Positions 1 to 5,163 of a stretch of DNA of 9,447 nucleotides are shown here, piece by piece. The stretch covers positions 1-9,447 of the forward strand of contig JACRIC010000063.1 in assembly GCA_016235915.1 (NCBI GenBank), read 5' to 3'. Each line of letters begins with the position of its first letter. Position 1 is the first letter of the stretch. This DNA comes from Candidatus Peregrinibacteria bacterium (GTDB taxonomy: Bacteria; Patescibacteriota; Gracilibacteria; UBA1369; JACRIC01). The position numbers and the translations under genes were made by a program. The notes beneath the pieces were generated by a model. The model was given only the letters and a program-made list of their open reading frames with translations, searched no databases and was not told where the DNA came from.

Positions 1-2
1 CG

Positions 3-1337
3 GATGATCAGCTGGATTTCATCCTTTTATATGCCATTGCCAAACAGGGAGTGGCGTTTCGGAAACTTGGCGATGCGAGCATGGATCTCACGCCTCTTTT
101 GGATATTATTCTCGAGGCCGTGCCACCGGCGCTTTCCGATACGACTGCTCCTTTGAGGATGCAACCGTTTAATTTAGCGTATGACAATTATCTCGGTCGA
201 ATGGCGATTGGTCGGATGCATGAAGGAGTCATGAAAAAAGGGCAGACCGTGTTTATCAATACTCCTTCGGGGACGCGAGGAAAGGCCACGATTACGAGCA
301 TTATGAGTTTTTATGGTTTTGAACGGAGGGAATGTCCCGAGGCGATTGCAGGAGATATTGTGATGATTGCCGGAATTTCCGATATTGATATTGGCGATAC
401 GATTTGCGAGGATCCGGGTCAGAAGGCGCTTCCGGCCATCAATGTCGGCGAGCCCACTATTTCATTGATATTTTTGGTGAATAATTCTCCTTTTGCTGGT
501 CAAGATGGAAAATTTGTAACGAGTCGTGAGATTCGCGCGCGGCTGGAACGTGAGCTGGAAGTCAATGTCGGGCTGAAAGTCGATTTTTCCGCGAATGACC
601 AGTTTATGGTTTCCGGAAGAGGGGAGCTTCATATTGCGGTTCTTTTGGAAAATATGCGGCGCGAAGGATATGAGCTTCAGGTCTCACAGCCGAAAGTTAT
701 TTTGAAAGAAGTGGATGGGAAGATGTGTGAGCCGTTTGAGGAGGTGACTCTTGATGTTCCCACGGAAGCTTCGGGGGTTATTATTGAAAAACTCTCTCAA
801 CGCAAGGGTGTTATGAAAGATATACGGCCGGAGCATGGCCATACTCGGATGATTTTTGAAATTCCTACGCGAGGTCTTCTGGGATATCGTGGCGAATTTA
901 TGACGGATACTCGAGGGGAGGGGATTTTATGTTCCCGAGTTCTTGGGTTTCAGCCTCATATCGGCGAGATCAAGAAGCGGATGGTGGGTTCCATGGTTTC
1001 GATGGCAACGGGAAAAGCGCTTTCTTACGCTTTGTTTAATTTGCAAAATCGCGGGACGCTCTATATTCGGCCGAATATTATGGTATATGAAGGAATGGTG
1101 ATTGGAAATGTTTTGAAAAATGATTCGGAGATGCTGGTGAATCCTTTGAAAGGGAAAAATCTCACGAATGTTCGCGCGTCTGGTTCAGATGAGGCTATTG
1201 TGCTGATCACGCCTTTTGAAATTACTTTAGAACGAGGACTGGAGTTGGTGGGCGATGATGAATATCTGGAAATAACGCCGAAAAATGTGAGACTGAGGAA
1301 GAAGTTTTTGACGGAGAATGAGAGGAAGAGAAATTGA
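3..1337 (+). CDS. typA: Translational GTPase TypA/BipA, 5' end outside the window
   Basis: TypA/BipA is an EF-G-like GTPase that binds ribosomes and helps 50S assembly and stress or cold adaptation. Only the part after the G domain is visible, about 444 residues against roughly 600 for the family. The open frame runs in from the window edge, so the GTG at 51 is internal and not a start. The visible order is the end of the G domain (LLYAIAKQG, then DLTPLLDIILEAVP), the domain II beta-barrel (YLGRMAIGRMHEG), an EF-G-like domain (SPFAGQDGKFVTSREI; SGRGELHIAVLLENMRREG), domain V (IPTRGLLGYRGEFMT) and the TypA-specific C-terminus (GKNLTNVRASGSDEAI, ending FLTENERKRN). The last two blocks separate TypA from EF-G and LepA. 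The stop is TGA. No T-rich terminator follows directly; two palindromes do. The family call is very secure; the symbol follows common usage. Confidence 0.97.
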   Translation, partial: DDQLDFILLYAIAKQGVAFRKLGDASMDLTPLLDIILEAVPPALSDTTAPLRMQPFNLAYDNYLGRMAIGRMHEGVMKKGQTVFINTPSGTRGKATITSIMSFYGFERRECPEAIAGDIVMIAGISDIDIGDTICEDPGQKALPAINVGEPTISLIFLVNNSPFAGQDGKFVTSREIRARLERELEVNVGLKVDFSANDQFMVSGRGELHIAVLLENMRREGYELQVSQPKVILKEVDGKMCEPFEEVTLDVPTEASGVIIEKLSQRKGVMKDIRPEHGHTRMIFEIPTRGLLGYRGEFMTDTRGEGILCSRVLGFQPHIGEIKKRMVGSMVSMATGKALSYALFNLQNRGTLYIRPNIMVYEGMVIGNVLKNDSEMLVNPLKGKNLTNVRASGSDEAIVLITPFEITLERGLELVGDDEYLEITPKNVRLRKKFLTENERKRN

Positions 1338-1344
1338 GGAGGGA

Positions 1345-1364
1345 GCCCTGAGCGAGTGAAGGGC
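1345..1364 (+). repeat. Small GC-rich hairpin after typA
   Basis: GCCCT (1345-1349) pairs with AGGGC (1360-1364) around a 10-nt loop, just 8 nt past the typA stop. The core CCCTGAGCGAGTGAAGGG resembles short dispersed palindromes of the CCCTGAGC...GAAGGG type that occur between genes in many bacterial genomes. No T-tract follows, so intrinsic termination is doubtful. It could serve as a transcript 3' end stabiliser or be a repeat copy. Confidence 0.4.
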
Positions 1365-1375
1365 GATTCGATCTG

Positions 1376-1411
1376 TCATTGCAAGGTAGCCTAAGGCGAC
1401 CGAAGCAATCT
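1376..1411. repeat. REP-like imperfect palindrome
   Basis: ATTGC (1378-1382) is mirrored by GCAAT (1405-1409). The middle, GGTAGCCTAAGGCGACC, is itself nearly palindromic: GGT/ACC at the ends and GCCT-A-AGGC inside. The overall form, cattgc...gaccgaagcaatc, matches a style of dispersed intergenic repeat common in bacterial genomes. Only one copy lies in this window, so the repeat status rests on the palindromic form and general knowledge, not on copies seen here. Confidence 0.45.
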
Positions 1412-1451
1412 TAATGCGCGTGCCTATAAGCAGGATTTGATTTTATTCGCC

Positions 1452-1922
1452 ATGCCTCGATTTTTTAAAGATAAAAATCTTCCAGGGCAGACCTTTCATT
1501 TGGCGGATGATGTTATGGAAGAACTGAACAATTTGCACTTGAAGGGAATTGACATCAATCAACTTTTGCGCGAAATGTTGAAACATCGGCAAGAAAAAAT
1601 TGTGGCAGAAAAAAAGGAGATTTCGGAAAACATTCGGCCCGCTCCCTCACGTTATATTCCTGTCAGGATCCAGAAAGTCGTGCATGAAGAATATGGAAAT
1701 AAATGCTCCATTCCCACTTGCCGTAAACCCGCTGAACACCTTCATCACACGCAGACCTTTGCCTTAAGCAGACAACACGATCCTCATTATTTGGCTCCCA
1801 GACACGAGCACCGCGAGTGTCTTTCCCCTTTTTTTCTGAAAAGGAAGACGCACTCCGCTTCGTGCGTGTCCATCAACTTGAAAGTGCACGAGGAGCGGAG
1901 CGCGGTATTTGCCGATGGATGA
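1452..1922 (+). CDS. HNH endonuclease-like protein, C-terminal motif disrupted
   Basis: This is a short protein of about 156 residues from ATG 1452. An in-frame TTG at 1437 would add five residues; neither start has a usable Shine-Dalgarno sequence. Residues 1-60 are charged and helical. Residues 66-116 look like an HNH domain of the SRYIP...V...C....C..PAEHLHHT type: SRYIP at 66-70, Cys85 and Cys90 as a likely structural zinc pair, and HHT at 98-100 holding the first catalytic His. The family usually continues 'LxPLCxxHHELAHA'. Here the frame reads LAPRHEHREC and then a non-homologous tail, exactly where two hairpins begin at 1800. A remnant resembling the missing part (HQLESAR) sits in the +2 frame from about 1871. 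The gene is probably a disrupted or decaying nuclease gene. If the present frame is translated, catalytic competence is doubtful. Target and biological role are unknown. Confidence 0.6.
   Translation: MPRFFKDKNLPGQTFHLADDVMEELNNLHLKGIDINQLLREMLKHRQEKIVAEKKEISENIRPAPSRYIPVRIQKVVHEEYGNKCSIPTCRKPAEHLHHTQTFALSRQHDPHYLAPRHEHRECLSPFFLKRKTHSASCVSINLKVHEERSAVFADG
1800..1835 (+). terminator. Hairpin plus T-tract, plus-strand orientation
   Basis: AGACAC (1800-1805) pairs with GTGTCT (1817-1822). The loop can add GC/GC pairs across a tandem GA/GA. The stem is followed by TTCCCC and seven T (1829-1835). It looks like a rho-independent terminator facing plus, but it lies inside the open frame of the HNH-like gene. 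That fits insertion into, or decay of, the gene's end. Confidence 0.45.
1844..1870 (-). terminator. GC-rich hairpin repeat, copy 1 (minus-facing terminator-like)
   Basis: ACGCAC (1848-1853) pairs with GTGCGT (1862-1867) around an 8-nt loop. Read on the minus strand, the stem is followed by CTTCCTTTTC, giving a terminator-like form suited to the convergent methyltransferase-like gene that stops at 1981. The first 19 nt (GAAGACGCACTCCGCTTCG) recur exactly at 4756-4774, so this is also a repeat. Confidence 0.45.
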
Positions 1923-1980
1923 AATATTTCGGAAATTATCGAAAAATGTTTCGCGATGTTACGGAATCTTGTGGGAAATT

Positions 1981-2487
1981 TTATGCGCCGATGCGTTTCG
2001 CGAGTTCTTCTTCTTCAAGCCATATCACGATTGGAAAGAGTATCATTCCAAAGAGAAAAATGCCGAGCGCATAATTTTTTCCGCTTGAGAGAAAATTCCC
2101 AAAAGCTATTGCCAGATATCCGATATAGGCCGGATGCGGGAAAAAATGGAATGGGCCGGATACGAAGCGTTCGTTTTTTACTGATTCAGGTTTTATGACC
2201 GCCATGACAAAAAAACGCTTGGGGCCAATGGTGACAAGGCTTATTCCCATTGCAAAAAATCCCAAAACTATCAGGGTATAGCCGATCCATGTCACCATTT
2301 CAGGCGGCGCGAAAAATATTGCCGCATCTTCATTCATTGTCCAAAAAATAAAAAATGAAAATGCCCATAAAGGAAAGCCGCAGAGATAAAAAAGTCGAGG
2401 ATATTTTTTCCACCACGGAAGCAGTGCGTGAAGCCATAAGTGAACGAGCGGGATGGGAAACATGAGAGCGGAGAGAATCCAGTTCAT
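1981..2487 (-). CDS. Isoprenylcysteine carboxyl methyltransferase-like membrane protein
   Basis: This is a 168-residue polytopic membrane protein with hydrophobic segments near residues 2-24, 33-50, 66-88 and 138-157. The C-terminal half carries the signature of the ICMT/phospholipid-methyltransferase superfamily: GPF at 111-113, HPAY at 118-121 followed by IGYLAIAFGN, and an acidic EEEE at 158-161. These form the S-adenosylmethionine site at the membrane surface. The usual Arg before HPxY is Pro here (FPHPAY). Family members normally continue after 'EEELxxRFG' with 15-25 more residues (Y..Y....PRF); this one stops at AKRIGA, so it is slightly short at the C-terminus. The ATG at 2487 has no Shine-Dalgarno sequence. 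The natural methyl acceptor cannot be told from sequence: bacterial members act on lipids, small molecules or unknown substrates. The gene is convergent with the HNH-like gene and lies 59 nt downstream of tRNA-Asn on the same strand. Confidence 0.8.
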   Translation of the reverse strand: MNWILSALMFPIPLVHLWLHALLPWWKKYPRLFYLCGFPLWAFSFFIFWTMNEDAAIFFAPPEMVTWIGYTLIVLGFFAMGISLVTIGPKRFFVMAVIKPESVKNERFVSGPFHFFPHPAYIGYLAIAFGNFLSSGKNYALGIFLFGMILFPIVIWLEEEELAKRIGA

Positions 2488-2546
2488 GTGGACTTTGGTT
2501 ATAAAACTTACTTCAGCGATACACCAAAAGAGGCTGGCGTGCTATT

Positions 2547-2621
2547 TGGCTCCGAGGGCGGGACTCGAACCCGCAACCTACTGGTTAACAGCCAGTTGCT
2601 CTGCCATTGAGCTACCTCGGA
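2547..2621 (-). tRNA. tRNA-Asn (GTT)
   Basis: On the minus strand the acceptor stem TCCGAGG pairs with CCTCGGA, followed by discriminator G and an encoded CCA. The D arm holds AGCTCAATGGCAGAGC. The anticodon stem ACTGG/CCAGT encloses the loop CTGTTAA, giving anticodon GTT for asparagine. The T arm has GCGGG-TTCGAGT-CCCGC. The total is 75 nt and all arms pair well. It sits between two minus-strand protein genes. No clean promoter was identified upstream. Confidence 0.97.
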
Positions 2622-2641
2622 ATGTTAAAGGGCAAGTTTTT

Positions 2642-2663
2642 CCCGTCAAAGAGGCGGGTTTTT
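2642..2663 (+). terminator. Terminator-like hairpin facing plus, between minus-strand genes
   Basis: CCCGTC (2642-2647) pairs with GGCGGG (2653-2658), including one T-G wobble, around the loop AAAGA, followed by five T. The form is that of an intrinsic terminator in the plus direction, yet no plus-strand gene is visible upstream for about 700 nt. It lies in the 92-nt gap between the TRM11-like gene and tRNA-Asn, which otherwise shows nothing else I can support. Confidence 0.4.
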
Positions 2664-2713
2664 CGCCATGACGATATATATGTGGAAAGCTGTCGTAATG
2701 AGGAATAACAGCG

Positions 2714-4018
2714 CTATGTCATCTGCACGAATTTATAGATCTCTCTCGCAACGATCTGTCCTTCTCGGTCGTAAATGAGAGACGGTGCGTCTGGCATTTC
2801 TATGCCATGCGTTTTCGCAAACTTTCTCGGAATGAGGTCGCTGACACTATAGCCAAGCTTTTTGATTTTTTCAATGGTATTCGTCATGCGAACGTGATGG
2901 GTTTTGTCCTGAAACGCCGGTACCGCGAAAATGACCACGGTTCCTTTTGGCAAAATGCTACTGAGTTTTTCAAAAAATCGCACGTAGAGTGAATCAAGAT
3001 ATTTTATGTGCATTTCGAGTTTTTCTCTTTCAGGAAAGCGAAAAAACGGTGGTCCCAGGTACGGCTCGCTCACCACCGCAAAGTGTGGCATTTTTTTCAC
3101 TTGCAAAATTTCTTTGAGAATTTTATCTGTGAGGCGAGTGGCATCTTGCAGAAGCACTTTGCTTTTCAATTTTTCGCTTATTGTATATCCTTTTCGGAGC
3201 CATTCGATGTTTTTTCGGCTGTATTGGGCCGCGAGTTTGTCAATATCGGAGCCGCCCATGTGAAAACCCTTGAGAAGTCCTTCCATCAGGATGGTGCCGG
3301 TTCCGCAAAATGGATCAAATATGGTTTGTATTTTGTTTTTTCGGCCGTTTTTATCGAGCAGGGCAAAATTGATCATCACTTGAGCCAGTTTTGGCGGGAG
3401 CATGCCGCTTCGAGGGTCTCTGCACGGTTTTCCGTAGTCGCGTTCGGCGTAGCGGTCGATATTTTGTACGGCGATGGTTTCGGCGAAATACAGATATTTT
3501 TCATCGAGAATCAGGTTGATTTCCGTGCCGTTTTTTGAAAGCAGTCGTTCCTTATTTGTCACGACACTTTGTATGTTTTTATTTTGATTGTTGACAAAAC
3601 GAACTTTGAGTCCAAGTTCCGTCAGATTTCTTTTTGTCTCATTTAATAATTTTTTTAGAAGAATTTCACGAGGATGTGGGAAATTGTAGATGTTCACCCC
3701 AAAACGGATTTTTGTGGCATGATTTTTAAACCGCTCTTTAAACATTTTTTTTATGACTGCCGTCCATTTTTCGGTTTCATTCATGAGTTTGTCAGGATTC
3801 GGCCGTCGTATTCGCTCAAATACCTGTGCAATGCGCACTGTGCCGCCCAGAGTGTCGAGAAGCATTTGTGGATTTTTGATCAATTTTTTGGTTTTTACAA
3901 GCAGTGTTCTGGGTCTGACGGCCAAAATATCTGATGAGGACAAGTGGCTGAGGAGTTCTGCAATGGAAAGAAGCGGTTTTCTTCCGAGAATGAAAACGTA
4001 TAATTTTTCTTTTGTCAT
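2714..4018 (-). CDS. TRM11/TrmG10-like RNA N2-guanine methyltransferase family protein
   Basis: This 434-residue protein looks like the archaeal Trm-G10/eukaryotic TRM11 family, class I SAM-dependent methyltransferases that modify tRNA guanine-10 at N2. The N-terminal part starts like the THUMP-containing family (FILGRKPLLSIAELL; LGGTVRIA at 57-64). Then comes the family linker DRYAERDYGKPCRDPRSGML with PPKLAQVMINFAL (208-220). The SAM-binding motif I is DPFCGTGTILMEG (235-247), followed by SDID (257-260) and QDAT (291-294). Motif IV, normally (D/N)PPY, reads SEPYLGPP (317-324), which is atypical at the base-flipping catalytic loop. The start at 4018 gives the canonical N-terminus; no Shine-Dalgarno sequence is seen. 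The start lies only 3 nt from that of the divergent small ORF. Substrate specificity (tRNA G10 or another guanine) is inferred from the family only. Confidence 0.8.
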   Translation of the reverse strand: MTKEKLYVFILGRKPLLSIAELLSHLSSSDILAVRPRTLLVKTKKLIKNPQMLLDTLGGTVRIAQVFERIRRPNPDKLMNETEKWTAVIKKMFKERFKNHATKIRFGVNIYNFPHPREILLKKLLNETKRNLTELGLKVRFVNNQNKNIQSVVTNKERLLSKNGTEINLILDEKYLYFAETIAVQNIDRYAERDYGKPCRDPRSGMLPPKLAQVMINFALLDKNGRKNKIQTIFDPFCGTGTILMEGLLKGFHMGGSDIDKLAAQYSRKNIEWLRKGYTISEKLKSKVLLQDATRLTDKILKEILQVKKMPHFAVVSEPYLGPPFFRFPEREKLEMHIKYLDSLYVRFFEKLSSILPKGTVVIFAVPAFQDKTHHVRMTNTIEKIKKLGYSVSDLIPRKFAKTHGIEMPDAPSLIYDREGQIVAREIYKFVQMT

Positions 4019-4021
4019 GAT

Positions 4022-4165
4022 ATGAAAAAATTACATAAATGGATGCTTTCGACGCTTTTTGTGATATTTTTGGCGCTTTTTCTTCTGAGCGCTTGGCGAT
4101 TTTATCAGATGGTGAATCGTGAGCCGATTGAGCTGATTCTTTCAGGAGACAATGTTCTTCCGTGA
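4022..4165 (+). CDS. Small single-pass membrane protein, 47 residues
   Basis: ATG 4022 to TGA 4163-4165 encodes 47 residues. A lysine-rich start (MKKLHKW) leads into a strong hydrophobic segment at about residues 8-24 (MLSTLFVIFLALFLLSA), then a polar tail ending SGDNVLP. The positive-inside rule predicts an N-in, C-out membrane protein with about 20 exposed residues. Against chance, it has an ATG start, a basic end followed by a clean transmembrane helix, and no overlap with a neighbour. Against it, there is no Shine-Dalgarno sequence and no recognised family. It starts divergently from the methyltransferase, with 3 nt between the start codons, so at least one of the two transcripts must begin within the other gene or be leaderless. 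ssb starts 112 nt downstream on the same strand. Function is unknown. Confidence 0.5.
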   Translation: MKKLHKWMLSTLFVIFLALFLLSAWRFYQMVNREPIELILSGDNVLP

Positions 4166-4180
4166 TTATAGCAGAAAATT

Positions 4181-4209
4181 TTGTTTATAAAAATTCGTTT
4201 TTATGTTAT
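4181..4209 (+). promoter_or_regulatory. Possible sigma70-type promoter for ssb
   Basis: TTGTTT (4181-4186) and TGTTAT (4204-4209) are separated by 17 nt in AT-rich sequence. Matches to consensus are partial (3/6 and 4/6). Transcription would begin near 4216 and leave a leader of about 60 nt before ssb. Confidence 0.3.
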
Positions 4210-4221
4210 GAAGGAGGTGGA

Positions 4222-4249
4222 TGCGCACTGTCTCCTGAGTGACAGCGCA
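4222..4249 (+). other. Hairpin in the ssb leader
   Basis: TGCG (4222-4225) pairs with CGCA (4246-4249), and CTGTC (4228-4232) with GACAG (4241-4245), leaving a CA bulge and the loop TCCTGAGT. The segment TGTCTCCTG (4229-4237) inside it is also a perfect 9-nt complement of CAGGAGACA (4143-4151) at the end of the small ORF. The hairpin and the long-range pairing are therefore mutually exclusive in a transcript covering both. An AAGGAGGTGG stretch (4211-4220) lies just before it. Any regulatory role is unproven. Confidence 0.4.
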
Positions 4250-4277
4250 ATGACAAGTATTTATTAATTTTTACACT

Positions 4278-4751
4278 ATGGCAATGTCTCTCAATCGAGC
4301 GCAAGTTATTGGGAATCTTACGCGCGATCCTGAAATTCGTCAGACTCAAGGTGGTAAGACCGTGGCATCATTTGGAGTGGCGACCAATTTTTCATGGACG
4401 GATCAAAGTGGCCAACGTCAGGATAAAGTCGAGTTTCATAATATTGTGGCGTGGGGGAAGCTGGCGGATATTTGTGGTCAATATTTGAAAAAAGGGGGCA
4501 AGGTGTATGTCGAAGGGCGCCTTCAAACGCATGATTGGCAGGGAGAAGATGGTGTCAAACGTTATCGGACAGAGATTATTGCCGATAACGTTATTATGCT
4601 TGATCGGAAAGGGGCGTCTACAGAGGGATATTCGAGTCAGCCGCGTGAGGTTTCTCTGTCTCGTGAGGCGAAAGGATTGGATCAAATAACAGAAAACGCA
4701 CCTCTTGCGAAAAGCGAAGAAGAAGTGGCTATTGACGATTTACCTTTTTAA
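4278..4751 (+). CDS. ssb: Single-stranded DNA-binding protein
   Basis: SSB coats single-stranded DNA during replication, recombination and repair, and recruits partner enzymes through its C-terminal tip. The 157-residue protein opens with the OB-fold N-terminus (SLNRAQVIGNLTRDPEIR) and continues with ASFGVATN, the strand EFHNIVAWGKLAD (52-64), QYLKKGGKVYVEGRL (68-82) and YRTEIIADNVIML (96-108). A short polar linker (about 110-146) leads to the acidic tip IDDLPF, equivalent to the classical DDDIPF that binds repair proteins. Length and order match bacterial SSB. Two in-frame starts compete: ATG 4278 (MAMSLN) and ATG 4284 (MSLN, closer to typical family starts). Neither has a Shine-Dalgarno sequence, so the first is used here. 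No rpsF or rpsR neighbour is visible, unlike the common rpsF-ssb-rpsR arrangement. Confidence 0.96.
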   Translation: MAMSLNRAQVIGNLTRDPEIRQTQGGKTVASFGVATNFSWTDQSGQRQDKVEFHNIVAWGKLADICGQYLKKGGKVYVEGRLQTHDWQGEDGVKRYRTEIIADNVIMLDRKGASTEGYSSQPREVSLSREAKGLDQITENAPLAKSEEEVAIDDLPF

Positions 4752-4755
4752 AAGA

Positions 4756-4784
4756 GAAGACGCACTCCGCTTCGCTTCGTGCGT
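4756..4784. repeat. GC-rich hairpin repeat, copy 2, after ssb
   Basis: GAAGACGCACTCCGCTTCG is identical to the copy at 1844-1862. ACGCAC (4760-4765) pairs with GTGCGT (4779-4784). This copy carries one extra CTTCG unit in the loop. It begins 4 nt after the ssb stop. On the minus strand the hairpin is followed by CTTCTCTTTT, terminator-like, as in copy 1. On the plus strand there is no T-tract. Confidence 0.6.
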
Positions 4785-4790
4785 TAAATC

Positions 4791-4857
4791 AGGGCGTTTA
4801 TTCGAATTTCACATGTCGACCATAAATTAGGATGGACAGAGGTGGAATAAACGCCCT
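4791..4857. other. 67-nt stem-loop with perfect 13-bp outer stem
   Basis: AGGGCGTTTATTC (4791-4803) is the exact reverse complement of GAATAAACGCCCT (4845-4857). The interior keeps pairing: CAC/GTG (4810-4812 with 4842-4844), TGT/ACA (4814-4816 with 4836-4838) and CCAT/ATGG (4820-4823 with 4832-4835) around an 8-nt loop. All outer pairs are Watson-Crick, so the strand cannot be assigned. No T-tract follows on plus (GCATAC). It could be a structured RNA domain, a long terminator or a miniature palindromic element; no flanking duplication is seen. Confidence 0.6.
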
Positions 4858-4888
4858 GCATACGGCTCTTTTGAATGATTTACCCATT

Positions 4889-4977
4889 GATCTGTCGCGA
4901 TAAAAATGAGACAGAGAGTAAACAGGGTCAAAGAGAGCGGCGGACGAGACAGCTTGGCCCAAAGATCTGTCCCGATA
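4889..4977 (+). other. Repeated CTGTC/GACAG segments with alternative pairings
   Basis: GATCTGTCGCGATAA (4889-4903) recurs as GATCTGTCCCGATAA (4964-4978), with one change. Between them GAGACAG occurs twice (4909-4915 and 4946-4952). TCTGTC (4891-4896) can pair with GACAGA (4910-4915), and GACAG (4948-4952) with CTGTC (4967-4971). Partners can also be exchanged. The arrangement allows mutually exclusive folds, but the stems are short. Confidence 0.35.
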
Positions 4978-5081
4978 ACTCCCTACCGTTCTTTGGTGAA
5001 TTGTATAAACCGTTTATCACCATCGGTATGTGTTTTGGTTTTAAAAACGAAAGTTTTTTTCCTTTTGTTTTTGTTTTTTGC

Positions 5082-5109
5082 GCCTGCCGACGAATTTTCG
5101 GTCGGAGGC
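5082..5109. other. GC-rich hairpin after a T-rich tract
   Basis: GCCT (5082-5085) pairs with AGGC (5106-5109), then CCGA (5087-5090) with TCGG (5102-5105) and CGAA with TTCG around a tiny loop, with single G bulges on both arms. The T-rich tract lies 5' of it on plus and the minus side is A-rich, so it is not an intrinsic terminator on either strand. It is more likely a stem of a larger folded region. Confidence 0.5.
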
Positions 5110-5163
5110 TACCTTGCGAAGAGGCTTAAGGGGGTTTTTAACGGGCTCGGATAAGCCTGATTC

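Noticed and set aside
1452..1922. HNH gene as an IscB/OMEGA-type or CRISPR-related nuclease
   Set aside because: It lacks RuvC-like segments, it is too short, and no CRISPR array or guide-like RNA is adjacent. The motif fits small stand-alone HNH proteins.
2615..2647. Minus-strand TTGACG-16-TAACAT promoter for tRNA-Asn
   Set aside because: The -10 hexamer directly abuts the mature tRNA 5' end, so initiation would fall inside the tRNA.
4208..4267. 19-codon frame starting ATG 4208 upstream of ssb
   Set aside because: Its content is driven by the hairpin sequence, with no start signal or hydrophobic or basic pattern. Only the SD-like stretch within it is worth noting.
4930..5105. Minus-strand frames reading KTKTHTDGDKRFIQFT (bL35-like at first sight) and a 31-codon ATG frame
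   Set aside because: The first has no start codon after its upstream stop and resembles bL35 only in a few residues. The second has no homology or context support.
4875..5154. Two overlapping plus-strand open frames of about 83 codons
   Set aside because: They show no recognisable family, pass through repeats and hairpins, contain a low-complexity Phe/Val run from the T-rich tract, and have no Shine-Dalgarno sequence or other support.
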